DNA of 64,000 nucleotides, from positions 54,688 through 118,687 of the forward strand of contig JAGZQO010000003.1 in NCBI GenBank assembly GCA_018382125.1. The letters are read 5' to 3'. The position numbers were made by a program, and so were the translations under genes. This document shows positions 35,868-44,578 of the stretch, piece by piece. The notes under the pieces are model-generated. The model worked only from the letters and a program-made list of their open reading frames with translations, was not told where the DNA came from and did no database searches. Numbering within the stretch: position 1 is the stretch's first letter; every line of letters begins with the position of its first letter. This DNA is from Collinsella sp. (GTDB lineage Bacteria; Actinomycetota; Coriobacteriia; Coriobacteriales; Coriobacteriaceae).

Positions 35868-36207
35868 CAAAACCGACATTTTTGTAGCCAGTTCTCAATT
35901 CTCTTGACATTTACTCAGATTTGCTTTCGTTTATTCGCTCTGAAATATCTGTTTCTACTGGTAATTAAGTTAGTTATCAGTTTTTTAATAGCATTTTATT
36001 TATTTGCACAACATTTTGCTCAAGAGCAAGCATCCTGTGAACGGTCGAAAATCGACCGTGAACGGTAGGTCATTAACCGGGAGGAATAGACTACTAAATT
36101 GCTGGGAATATCTTTAACCCATCGGTAGTTACAAGCGTAATGTTCAGACAACCATATTTGAATTTTCGCGCAGATTTTAGGTATCAATTCGCCCAAATCG
36201 CCTGAGG
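35868..36207. other. AT-rich gene-free region upstream of the pilus promoter
   Basis: About 340 bases of low GC with no credible reading frame. It contains ACGGTCGA-aaa-TCGACCGT (36041-36059), a clean 8-bp palindrome that looks like a repressor or activator site, with GTGAACGGT repeated around it. A TTGACA on the + strand near 35904 has no gene to serve. Confidence 0.5.
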
Positions 36208-36240
36208 CCACCACAAAGGTGCCTGCCCCCTTTGCGGTGG
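36208..36240. repeat. Palindromic hairpin family B, copy 2
   Basis: CCACCACAAAGG...CCTTTGCGGTGG hairpin just beyond the HAD phosphatase stop. It has the same core as copies at 25747, 37165 and 38737. Confidence 0.75.
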
Positions 36241-36253
36241 TTCTGCCCCAGCG

Positions 36254-37075
36254 CTACAGCAGATGCTCCTCGATAAAGATCGCGATGCCGTCTTTGTCGT
36301 TGCTCGCGGTTACAAAATCGGCGGCGGCACGGGTGGCGTCGCTGCCATTTGCCATGGCCACGCCCACGCCGGCGTCGGCCACCATGCAGGTGTCGTTGTC
36401 CGCATCGCCAAACACGCAGATGTTCTGGAGCTCCATGTCGTTGAGCTCCGCCACGCGCACAAGGCCGCGCGTCTTGGACACGCGCGAATCCATGAATTCG
36501 TAGAGTCGCTGCGTGGTTTGCAGAGCCGCCGCCTTAACGGTGTTATCGGCAAACGTCGACGCCCGCTCGATCACCCGCGGCATTACCTCGGGCGCCATGG
36601 TAAACATCACCTTGGGCTGCGGCTCGCGCAAAAACTCGGCAAAATCGACCACCTTATAGGGCACGCCATCGACCTGCGACAAGTGCTCCACGCACGCATT
36701 GCTCTCGGGAACGTAGAACACGCCGTCTCGGGGGCAAACGGGCGTTGCCGGAAGGTCCGCCATGTGCCTGCAGATGCGCGCGATGGTTTCGCCCGGCAGC
36801 GGGTAGCTCAGCTCGTTGATGCCGTGCGCGCGGTCGATGACCTCGGCTCCGCCGCAACCCACCATCACGTCTACCAGGCTGTCGATGCCCCAGAGCTCAT
36901 ACATGGCCTCGGTCGCGTGGGCGTCGCGCCCGGTGCACAGGCCAAAGAGCACGCCGTGCTCGCGCAGGGCGCGGATCGCGGCCACGGTGCGCGGGGACAC
37001 CGTGTGCTCGCTCGTGAGCAGCGTGCCGTCGATATCGCAGAACACGGCTTTGATGTGGCTGAATGTGGCGTCCAT
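36254..37075 (-). CDS. HAD-superfamily (Cof-type) phosphatase
   Basis: 273 aa from the ATG at 37075 (GGAAAGG upstream). Motif I FCDIDGTLLTSEH with the nucleophilic Asp, motif II in LCTGRD, the Lys-bearing cap region, and motif IV CVFGDADNDTCMVADAGVGVAM are all present. IIB-cap Cof hydrolases dephosphorylate sugar phosphates or related metabolites; the substrate here is unknown. Monocistronic. Confidence 0.9.
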   Translation of the reverse strand: MDATFSHIKAVFCDIDGTLLTSEHTVSPRTVAAIRALREHGVLFGLCTGRDAHATEAMYELWGIDSLVDVMVGCGGAEVIDRAHGINELSYPLPGETIARICRHMADLPATPVCPRDGVFYVPESNACVEHLSQVDGVPYKVVDFAEFLREPQPKVMFTMAPEVMPRVIERASTFADNTVKAAALQTTQRLYEFMDSRVSKTRGLVRVAELNDMELQNICVFGDADNDTCMVADAGVGVAMANGSDATRAAADFVTASNDKDGIAIFIEEHLL

Positions 37076-37164
37076 GGGGGGCCTTTCCGGGTAGCGTGGC
37101 GGTGCGGGATGTATTCGCAAGCGGCGTACATGGTATACCAATGCGCGGGTCGTTGGGGCCCGAC

Positions 37165-37196
37165 CGCTACAAAGGTGCCCGGCCCCTTTGTGGTGG
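37165..37196. repeat. Palindromic hairpin family B, copy 3
   Basis: CGCTACAAAGG...CCTTTGTGGTGG, degenerate at its left end. It lies 27 bases from palindrome A copy 2, mirroring the A-B order at 25671-25779. Confidence 0.7.
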
Positions 37197-37223
37197 CTTG
37201 TGGTGCTCGGGTTTCAGCACAAT

Positions 37224-37282
37224 CCATCACAACATTCGACGTTTTTCGGCAAAATCGCGATTTTCATCGAATGTTGTGACGG
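37224..37282. repeat. Palindromic element family A, copy 2
   Basis: Arms CCATCACAACATTCGA (37224-37239) and its complement at 37267-37282, with one mismatch. The centre AAATCGCGATTTTCA matches copy 1. It ends two bases from the MFS gene stop. Confidence 0.85.
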
Positions 37283-37284
37283 TT

Positions 37285-38565
37285 TTACCGCTCTGCAGCA
37301 CGATCCAGATGCCCGCGTCCAAACAGCAGCAGCGCCGCGGGAACCGCCGTCACGACCATGCCCGCACCAACGAGCGTCTGCTGCACGCCAAATGTTGCCG
37401 CCAGCCAGGGGGCGATCGCCAGCGGGGCCACGCCGGCAAACATGTTGCCAAAGCCCATGACCGAGTTGACGCGGCCGAGCTGCTCGAGCGGGGCCGTCGT
37501 TTGCACGATGGTGTTGTGGAGCGGATTGACGACGCCCCAGGCAACGCCAAGGGCGATCTGGCCGATGAGGGCCACGCCCACGTACGGCGTTCCCACGTAG
37601 AGCAGGCTTCCCAGGCCCACAGACATAAGCGCCACGAGCAGCGTTTTAAGACTGACGAGGCGCGGCGGCATGCGGAGCGCGACCACGGCGCCCAGCACCG
37701 CGCCCACGCCGCAGGCTGACGACAGCCAGCCCATCCATTCGACGCCGACGTGCAGGACGTCACGATAGAAGAACGACTCCAGCGGGTCGAAGGCTCCATA
37801 GCCAAAGTTCGAAAGAAAGATGATGCAGAAGAGCAGGGCGAGAACGCTGTTGGTGAAGACCGTCTTGATGCTGGTCGCGAAGGTGGCGCGGGCGGACGTG
37901 TTGGGGTCGGGGCTTTGGCCCGAGCGCTTCCCTTCCTCCGCCGAATCGTTGCTCGCTTGCCCGGCGATGTGGCCCGCCTGCGGTCTAAAACCCCAGCCGG
38001 CAATGAGCGCAAGCAGGGTGAACAGCATCATGAGCACGAACACCGCGCGCGACGATGCTGCCGCCGCAGCAAAGCCGCCCAGCGTGGGGCCGACGATAAT
38101 ACTCACGTTGGAGAACATGGTGATGGCGGAGTTGATGTCTTTGAGCTCGACAGGGTCGTCGGTGAGGTAGGCCGGATAGGACGTGGCGATGGGTTGGGCG
38201 AACCCCATTACAAAGCCCAAGAGTACCGCGCCGGCAAGGACCGTTCCGGTCGCGCTGCCAAAGGCGATGATTGCCGCGCCCGTTGCCAGCGTGCCGACGA
38301 TGCTCAGCATAAAATGGCGGCGCGGGCCCCAGGCGTCGAGCGCCGCGCCACCCGCAAAGGACCCCAGGATCACGAATACATTCATAAACAGGACGGCCAG
38401 CGATGTCGCGACGACCGAAGCGCCGTCCGCATAGGTGAGCGTTCCGATAACGCCGATAAAGTAGCTGGTCTGAAAGCCGGTGTAGATGAGAAAACGCATT
38501 GCCACCAGGCGCTTTGCCTGCGCGGACAGCGATGGTTGGGTTTTTGAGATTCGAGATAGGGACAT
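37285..38565 (-). CDS. Major facilitator superfamily transporter
   Basis: 426 aa from the ATG at 38565 behind AAGGAG. Twelve hydrophobic segments are predictable, with a charged central loop (RPQAGHIAGQASNDSAEEGK) between helices 6 and 7. The MFS A-like loop reads GGAALDAWGPRRHFML. The layout resembles MDR or enterobactin exporter-like (EntS/DHA3) carriers. The substrate is unknown and there is no linked regulator. Confidence 0.85.
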   Translation of the reverse strand: MSLSRISKTQPSLSAQAKRLVAMRFLIYTGFQTSYFIGVIGTLTYADGASVVATSLAVLFMNVFVILGSFAGGAALDAWGPRRHFMLSIVGTLATGAAIIAFGSATGTVLAGAVLLGFVMGFAQPIATSYPAYLTDDPVELKDINSAITMFSNVSIIVGPTLGGFAAAAASSRAVFVLMMLFTLLALIAGWGFRPQAGHIAGQASNDSAEEGKRSGQSPDPNTSARATFATSIKTVFTNSVLALLFCIIFLSNFGYGAFDPLESFFYRDVLHVGVEWMGWLSSACGVGAVLGAVVALRMPPRLVSLKTLLVALMSVGLGSLLYVGTPYVGVALIGQIALGVAWGVVNPLHNTIVQTTAPLEQLGRVNSVMGFGNMFAGVAPLAIAPWLAATFGVQQTLVGAGMVVTAVPAALLLFGRGHLDRAAER

Positions 38566-38736
38566 GGGCGCTCCTTGTTGCATACGAATACGGCCGTGGG
38601 CATTGACCGCCGACCATCGACTCAATCTTTCCGTATGCAACGTTAAGGACGCATCGGGCCCCTCCTCTCCGTCTTCGCCCGGATGAACTACTTGGTAGAT
38701 TGTAAGGCATGTCCCACACATCTACTAAAGCAAAAA

Positions 38737-38769
38737 CCACCACAAAGGTGCCTGGCCCCTTTGTGGTGG
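38737..38769. repeat. Palindromic hairpin family B, copy 4
   Basis: CCACCACAAAGGTGCC and GGCCCCTTTGTGGTGG, the best-formed copy of the family. It sits between the MFS start and the moaC-mobB end. Confidence 0.8.
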
Positions 38770-38797
38770 AAGTGACGTTTGCCCAGATAAAACTTGC

Positions 38798-38828
38798 CAA
38801 AATAAACCTGTCCCTTTTTGGCAGGTTT
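38798..38828 (-). terminator. Terminator of the moaA-moaC-mobB operon
   Basis: On the minus strand AAACCTG pairs with CAGGTTT around an A-rich loop and is followed by ATTTTGG. It abuts the moaC-mobB stop. Confidence 0.6.
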
Positions 38829-40132
38829 TAGGCCAGATGGTCTTGGATCAGGTCGCAGATGGCTCGAGCGTCGTTGATGTTGATGGCTCGGGTCGCGAAG
38901 CCGGCGTCGAAGGCCTGACGCGCCAGGGCCTCGTTGCAGGCAAGGGCCAGCGTGTGGCCATCGACCAGGTCGAGTGAGCTCTTGCCGCGCAGACGGTCGA
39001 CACCGGAGCGCGCGACCACGATGTTGTCGAAGCCCTCGGTCTTGTAGCCCTCGATGATCACCACGTCGACATCGTTGTAGCGCGACAGCAGCTCGCGCGC
39101 GGGCATCTCGTCCTCCTCGCGCGTGTCGGCGTACTCCGCCCAGCGCGTGGCACAGATGAGCCCCACGTGCTTGGATCCGGCCTGGTGATGGCGCCACGTA
39201 TCCTTAGCGGGCACGTCGATATCAAAGCCGTGGTGCCCGTGATGCTTGAGCGAGCCCACGCGCAGGCCGCGACGGGTGAGCTCGGCGATAACCTTCTCGA
39301 CAAGTGTGGTCTTGCCCGAGTTTTGGTAGCCGATAAACGCGATCGCGGGGACGGCCGGAGTGGGAGCTGCGGGCGCGACGGCGACGGGTGCGCTCGCGGG
39401 TGCGTCGCCCGCGGCTCCCACGGCCTCAACAGCAGCGGCCTGACGCTCTGCGCGGTCCCACACGCCCGAGCGGCCGCCTTCCTTGTGCAACAGGCGCACG
39501 TCGACGATCTCCATGCCGCGATCGACCGCCTTGCACATGTCATAGATGGTCAGGCACGCGGCGCTCGCGCCGGTCAGGGCCTCCATCTCGATACCCGTCT
39601 TGCCCGTCACGCCGGCCGTGACCAGCACGTGAAAGCCAACCTGCCCGTCTACGCGCGCTGGCGCCCAGCCCTCGGGCATATCCTCGGCCGGCGTCCCCGC
39701 CGGAGCGATGGGCGCAATATCGCACTTGCTCTTGGTAATGAGCAACGGATGGCACATGGGGATGATATCGCTCGTGCGTTTGATGGCCATGATGCCCGCC
39801 ACGCGCGCGCAAGCGAGCACGTCGCCCTTTTTGGCGCGGTCCTGCAGCACCATGGCCTGCGTCTCGGGGTGCATGAGGATGGTGCCCTCGGCGATGGCAA
39901 TGCGATGGGTCTCGGCCTTGTCGGACACGTCGACCATGCGCACCTCGCCCTTGGCGTCCACGTGCGTCAGCTCGTCGCGACGGGCGTCACGGGTGGGCTC
40001 GGCCGCAGCGCTGGCAGACGGCTGCGCGGGCACGGCGGCGTTGCCTGTATTCGCCGCAGCCGTGACTTTGTGGGCAGACATCGCGGCCCTGCGAGCGGCC
40101 TTGGTGGCATCGGCGTACCTGCTCTTGGCCAT
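38828..40132 (-). CDS. MoaC-MobB fusion protein of molybdenum cofactor synthesis
   Basis: 434 aa from the ATG at 40132 behind GGAGG. Residues about 65-225 are MoaC (THVDAKGEVRMVDVSDK, IMAIKRTSDIIPMCHPLLIT, GKTGIEMEALTGASAACLTIYDM), which makes cyclic pyranopterin phosphate from the MoaA product. After an Ala/Pro linker, residues from about 260 are MobB, with Walker A GYQNSGKTTLVEKV, the KHHGHHGFD strand and VVIIEGYK; MobB assists guanine-nucleotide attachment to molybdopterin. It follows moaA by four bases. The fusion couples an early and a late step of the pathway. Confidence 0.92.
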   Translation of the reverse strand: MAKSRYADATKAARRAAMSAHKVTAAANTGNAAVPAQPSASAAAEPTRDARRDELTHVDAKGEVRMVDVSDKAETHRIAIAEGTILMHPETQAMVLQDRAKKGDVLACARVAGIMAIKRTSDIIPMCHPLLITKSKCDIAPIAPAGTPAEDMPEGWAPARVDGQVGFHVLVTAGVTGKTGIEMEALTGASAACLTIYDMCKAVDRGMEIVDVRLLHKEGGRSGVWDRAERQAAAVEAVGAAGDAPASAPVAVAPAAPTPAVPAIAFIGYQNSGKTTLVEKVIAELTRRGLRVGSLKHHGHHGFDIDVPAKDTWRHHQAGSKHVGLICATRWAEYADTREEDEMPARELLSRYNDVDVVIIEGYKTEGFDNIVVARSGVDRLRGKSSLDLVDGHTLALACNEALARQAFDAGFATRAININDARAICDLIQDHLA

Positions 40133-40136
40133 ATGA

Positions 40137-41192
40137 TCATCCTCCGATTTGGGACATAAATCGTTGCGTGCCCTCAATTATCGCGTGTTCCTGCGGTTTG
40201 TGGGCCACGGCATCGCGCCAAATCGAAACTACCTGCATATCATCACCACGGCGCAGGGCATCGCGCACCGAATACTCGGCATCACTGAACAGGCACGGAC
40301 GCACGTTACCGTCGGCCGTCAGGCGCAGACGGTTGCAATTCGCGCAAAAATGGTTGGACATGGCGCTGATGAAGCCGACCGTTCCCGCCGCGCCCGGAAA
40401 GTGCCAATAGCGCGCAGGGCCCGCGCCGGCAGGAGCGTCGTTGATGTCGAGCGGCTCGAGCTCGCCCAGACCCACTGCGGCGGCCCCGGCGTTGATGCGC
40501 GCCCGCAGCTCATCGCTCGGCACGGTATCGCTCGCGTCCCACAGCTCGGGGTTGAGCGCGGGCGCATGCGGGTCCACAGCGCAATGCGAGCTCGTGCGCT
40601 CGTCGCCGATGGGCATGTATTCGATAAAGCGCAGGTGGATGGGGCGGTCGAGCGTGAGCCGCGCGAGGGCCGCCACATCCTGGTTGAGCCGACGCACCAC
40701 AACGCAGTTGACCTTAACGGGCTCAAAGCCCCAAGCCAGTGCCGCGTCGATGCCGGCCATGGTCTGCTCGAGCCGGCCCAGGCGCGTGATCTTTCCAAAC
40801 AGCGTAGGGTCGAGTGTGTCGAGCGAAATGTTGACGCGGTTAAGCCCGGCATCTTTGAGCTGCGGCGCCAGCTTGGGCAGCAGGGCGCCGTTGGTGGTAA
40901 GCGAGATGTCCTCGATCTGCGGAATCGCGCGGATGTCGCGAATGAGCGGAATGATACGGCGGCTGACCAGCGGCTCGCCACCCGTCAGGCGTACGCGGCG
41001 AATGCCCTCCCCCGCCACCAGGCGCACAAAGCGGGCGATTTCCTCGGCGCTGAGCAGCTCGTCGTGCGCGCGGGGCGCCACGCCATCGGCCGGCATGCAG
41101 TAAATGCAGCGGAAATTGCACTTGTCGGTAACGGCAATGCGCAGGTAGTTGATATCGCGGCCAAAGCCGTCATGTTGCACGTGCCCGTCCAC
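40137..41192 (-). CDS. moaA: GTP 3',8-cyclase
   Basis: 351 aa from a GTG at 41192 with GGGGAGGG ahead. The radical-SAM cluster motif CNFRCIYC, the SAM-binding TGGEPLVSRR, and the C-terminal second cluster CANCNRLRLTADGNVRPCLF are complete; the protein ends in the GG tail needed for activity. It starts molybdenum cofactor synthesis from GTP. It is co-transcribed with moaC-mobB. No moaE, moaD or moeA is seen in the window. Confidence 0.95.
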   Translation of the reverse strand: MDGHVQHDGFGRDINYLRIAVTDKCNFRCIYCMPADGVAPRAHDELLSAEEIARFVRLVAGEGIRRVRLTGGEPLVSRRIIPLIRDIRAIPQIEDISLTTNGALLPKLAPQLKDAGLNRVNISLDTLDPTLFGKITRLGRLEQTMAGIDAALAWGFEPVKVNCVVVRRLNQDVAALARLTLDRPIHLRFIEYMPIGDERTSSHCAVDPHAPALNPELWDASDTVPSDELRARINAGAAAVGLGELEPLDINDAPAGAGPARYWHFPGAAGTVGFISAMSNHFCANCNRLRLTADGNVRPCLFSDAEYSVRDALRRGDDMQVVSIWRDAVAHKPQEHAIIEGTQRFMSQIGG

Positions 41193-41324
41193 GCAGCCCT
41201 CCCCTCACGCGGCGTTTTATTCTTCGGAAAACATAATACCCCACGGGAGAATCATGCCGACACCCGTACGACAGGGCAGGTCGCTTCGAGCAAGACGGAC
41301 TTCCCAAGCCCATCCTCAGCATAC

Positions 41325-41389
41325 AAACCATCACAACATTCGATGCTTTTCCCGTTTTTGGCGAAAAACGTCGAATGTTGTGATGGTTT
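41325..41389. repeat. Palindromic element family A, copy 3
   Basis: Perfect 19-bp arms (41325-41343 and 41371-41389) around a centre with GCTTTTCCCG...AAAAACG. It is nearest to copy 4 and lies just past the stop of the nuclease-like gene. Confidence 0.85.
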
Positions 41390-41427
41390 GCCTGCCCACG
41401 GCACCCCGTAGAAGGGCCAGAACGCCC

Positions 41428-42465
41428 CTAAAGGCCGCCGTCCCAGTGACGAATCACGAATTCTCGCAGGTCGTTTTGACGTTTCTGGAACGCTTCGCTT
41501 CGGTCGCACTTAAGCCCCATAGCGAGCGCGATGGCGTTCATCGCCCGATGCAATTGCAGCTGATGGGCAAACTGGGTCCCGGTGAGGACGATCATCTTAA
41601 AGCCCAGCGCGCTCAGCACGGTCATACGCTCCGCATCCGACGCGCTGCGCTGTTTATCAAGATGGTCCGAGCCGTTGTATTCAATCCCCGTACCGCTCGC
41701 AGGCGCATATACGTCGATCTCGAAATACCCAGCCTTAGCGAGATACTTGAACTCGCTGGGAACATCGACCCGACGGTTGAGCTCGATCTTGGCGTATCCC
41801 AGCCCGCCCTGGGAACGTTTTGCTACGACCATGATTGCGGTGGCCGTCTCCATGGGCGACCGCGCGCCATCGTGCACGCGCTTGAGCACGGCGGCCGCGC
41901 GTATAGCCCCCTGACGAGATCGGTTCTCATTGCAATAGGCAATCAAGTCGGCAACGGTATACCTCTGCCCCATCTCGATATATTCGCCTGTCGACAGATG
42001 ATTCAAATGGTATCGGGCACAGATTTCGTAGCCATATTCCAGCTGCTCGGGTTCGCTCATCCACGAACCCGCTTGGACAAAACACATGACCTCATCAACC
42101 ACCAGAAGGCCCTCTGCCACCTCGATAAGATGGCTTGGAGGTACCGGCGCCCCAAACACGTGGCACCTAAATCCAGCCGGCGTCGAGCGCTCAAAATCGA
42201 AGTTGACGAGCGTGTCGATATGATCGAGCTCTTCTCGTGGAATACCGAGCGAAACCAGATAGTCGGTAACGATCCCAACTGCCGTCGAAGCCCTCAGCCC
42301 CTTGGCATCGAGCCCCAATTTGGGCAGGTCCGCAGTCGGCTCCGCCTCGTTAGCAAGCGAGTCCTCATCGTATAGGCTGCTTGCTCGCGAGAGCGGCTCG
42401 GACGGGCGCGCCACGTTGTGGTACAGCCAGGCAGTCTTATGGGACAGGACGATCGGCAGGTCCAT
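41428..42465 (-). CDS. Hypothetical protein with PD-(D/E)XK (DUF559/Vsr-like) C-terminal domain
   Basis: 345 aa. The C-terminal 120 residues read YFEIDVYAPASGTGIEYNGS followed by DH..., then ERMTVLSALGFKMIVLT: an Asp, then E-x-N-G-x-D-H, matching the active-site layout of DUF559/very-short-patch-repair-like nucleases. The N-terminal 220 residues are not recognised; they start MDLPIVLSHKTAWLYHNV. It is monocistronic and bracketed by two family A palindromes. Catalysis is not certain because the catalytic Lys is not obvious. Confidence 0.65.
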   Translation of the reverse strand: MDLPIVLSHKTAWLYHNVARPSEPLSRASSLYDEDSLANEAEPTADLPKLGLDAKGLRASTAVGIVTDYLVSLGIPREELDHIDTLVNFDFERSTPAGFRCHVFGAPVPPSHLIEVAEGLLVVDEVMCFVQAGSWMSEPEQLEYGYEICARYHLNHLSTGEYIEMGQRYTVADLIAYCNENRSRQGAIRAAAVLKRVHDGARSPMETATAIMVVAKRSQGGLGYAKIELNRRVDVPSEFKYLAKAGYFEIDVYAPASGTGIEYNGSDHLDKQRSASDAERMTVLSALGFKMIVLTGTQFAHQLQLHRAMNAIALAMGLKCDRSEAFQKRQNDLREFVIRHWDGGL

Positions 42466-42566
42466 GAGCCCTCCAATGGAGTCGGATAACCAACCTTATT
42501 CCCCTGCCCACGGGTCCGCACACCTTCGTGCGCAAGAAAGCGATTCCGCCCGATCGAGTGGTAGAA

Positions 42567-42631
42567 AAACCATCGCAACATTCGATGCTTTTCCCGATAT
42601 TGGCAAAAAACGTCGAATGTTGGGACGGTTT
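42567..42631. repeat. Palindromic element family A, copy 4
   Basis: Arms at 42567-42585 and 42613-42631 with two mismatches. The centre GCTTTTCCCGATATTGGCAA is like copy 3 and in the same orientation. Confidence 0.8.
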
Positions 42632-42679
42632 GAATCGGGGTGAGGAGCATGGAGAGCCAAAGCACCGTGCTCGAACGGG

Positions 42680-44578
42680 TTAATCCAACTCTTTTAAGCC
42701 ATGCGCCAGCTGCCAGTACTCGCCGTGCTGGGTGAGCAGCTCTTCGTGCGTGCCGCGCTCGATGATGCGGCCGTGTTCGAGGACCATGATGGCGTCGGCG
42801 TCGCGAACGGTGGACAGGCGGTGCGCGATCATAAACGTGGTGCGGCCGCGCATGATGCGGTCCATGCCACGCTCGATGAGCTTTTCGGTGCGCGTGTCGA
42901 TGGAGCTTGTGGCCTCGTCCAGAATGAGTACCGGCGGATCGGCCACGGCCACGCGCGCGATGGCGAGCAGCTGCCGCTGGCCCTGTGACAGATTGGCGCC
43001 ATCGGCTGTGACCGGTGTGTCGTAGCCTTGCGGCAAGCGGCGGATAAACGAGTCGGCGCAGGCGGCCTCGGCGGCGGCGCGCACTTCCTCGTCGGTCGCG
43101 TCGAGCTTACCAAAGCGAATGTTCTGCGCAATGGTGCCGCTAAACAGGTGCGTATCCTGCAGCACAATGCCGAGCGACCCGCGCAGGCTAGCCTTGGCGA
43201 TGTGCTTGACGTCGATGCCGTCGTACGTGATCTCGCCGTCATCGACCTCGTAGAAGCGGTTGATGAGGTTGGTGATGGTCGTCTTTCCGGCGCCCGTCGA
43301 GCCCACAAAGGCGATCTTTTGCCCCGGCTTGGCAAACAGATTGAGGTCCGTGAGCACACGCGTGCCCGGCACGTAGGAAAAGTCCACGGTATGGAAGCGC
43401 ACGTCGCCGGCGAGCGGGACCAAGCCGCACGTGAGCTCGATGCCGTCGGCGGCCACCGCGCGGCCCGACTCATCAACGGCTGCCACGTCATGCAAGTGCC
43501 CGTACGCGCCCACGCCCTGGCCCTCGGGAATCTTCCACGCCCACGCGGCGTCGCCCGTCTGCACCAGCTCCACGCAGCCCTCGTCCACCTCGGGCTCAAG
43601 GTCCATAGCCGCAAACAGGCGCTCGGCACCGGCCAACGCGTTGAGCAAGAAGTTGCCGAGCTGCGTAAACTGGTTGATGGGCATGGCGGCCTGGCGCACA
43701 AAGACCAGGTAGCTTGCAAGTGCGCCCACATCGGCGAGCCCCTTGATGCAGAGCATGCCGCCCGCCACGGCGACGATGGCATAGTTGACGTAGCCAATCA
43801 CGACGGTCATGGGCACCATGGAGTTGGCATAGCTCACGGCGGCGGTACCGGTGCGGCGAAGCTCGTCGTTGCGGCAGGTGAAGCCGGCGACATTCGCTGC
43901 CTCACGGTTAAAGACCTTGATGACCTTTTGGCCCGAGACCATCTCTTCGATATATCCGTCCAGGTCGCCAAGCGATGCCTGCTGGGCAGCAAAGAAACGC
44001 TTAGAGCGCGCGCCCGAGTAGCGCGCATACAGCACAATGGCCGCATCGCACACGAGTGTGATAATCGTGAGCTGCCAGTTAAGGATGATGAGCATAGCCG
44101 TGGTGCCCACAACCTGAATGGCGGCCTGAATCACGTTGGCAAAGCTGTTGTTAAGCGCCTCGGAGACGGTGTCGACGTCGTTGGTGAAAAAGCTCATGAT
44201 GTCGCCCGAGCGCGTGCTGTCAAAATAGCTGAGCGGCAGCGTCTGGATGTGCGCAAACAGGTCGCGGCGAATATCGGACACCACGCGTTGGGCCGCGCGC
44301 ACCATGATCTGCGAGTAGCCCAGGGCCGAAAGCACGCCCGCGGCGTAGATGATCGCCGTCAGGATGACCTGCTTGGCAAGCAGTTCCTCCCCGCCCGTGG
44401 CCAAACCGTTAACGATGGGGCGCACCATGTAGGTGCCGGCGAGGCTCGCGATGGCGGCGACGGAGGCGAGCACGCCCACCGCGAGCAACGAGAACTTGGC
44501 ATGCCCCATGTAGGAGAGCAAGCGGCGCACAGTGCGCTTGAGGTCGGCCGGGCGTGCTTGGGCTGCGGTCTTAGGCAT
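42680..44578 (-). CDS. ABC exporter half-transporter, catalytically consensus partner
   Basis: 632 aa from the ATG at 44578, inside the end of the upstream gene (8-base overlap). The longer frame to 45250 is a shadow of that gene. Six transmembrane helices, then an unusual insert of about 60 residues (DEGCVELVQTGDAAWAWKIP...) before the NBD. Walker A VGSTGAGKTT, signature LSQGQRQLLAIARV and Walker B LILDEATSSID carry the catalytic Glu. It pairs with the 44571 gene product as a heterodimeric multidrug-type exporter. Confidence 0.9.
   Translation of the reverse strand: MPKTAAQARPADLKRTVRRLLSYMGHAKFSLLAVGVLASVAAIASLAGTYMVRPIVNGLATGGEELLAKQVILTAIIYAAGVLSALGYSQIMVRAAQRVVSDIRRDLFAHIQTLPLSYFDSTRSGDIMSFFTNDVDTVSEALNNSFANVIQAAIQVVGTTAMLIILNWQLTIITLVCDAAIVLYARYSGARSKRFFAAQQASLGDLDGYIEEMVSGQKVIKVFNREAANVAGFTCRNDELRRTGTAAVSYANSMVPMTVVIGYVNYAIVAVAGGMLCIKGLADVGALASYLVFVRQAAMPINQFTQLGNFLLNALAGAERLFAAMDLEPEVDEGCVELVQTGDAAWAWKIPEGQGVGAYGHLHDVAAVDESGRAVAADGIELTCGLVPLAGDVRFHTVDFSYVPGTRVLTDLNLFAKPGQKIAFVGSTGAGKTTITNLINRFYEVDDGEITYDGIDVKHIAKASLRGSLGIVLQDTHLFSGTIAQNIRFGKLDATDEEVRAAAEAACADSFIRRLPQGYDTPVTADGANLSQGQRQLLAIARVAVADPPVLILDEATSSIDTRTEKLIERGMDRIMRGRTTFMIAHRLSTVRDADAIMVLEHGRIIERGTHEELLTQHGEYWQLAHGLKELD

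Noticed and set aside
41193..41324. Moco riboswitch before moaA
   Set aside because: I could not find the conserved Moco RNA core in the short leader. A covariance-model scan would decide.
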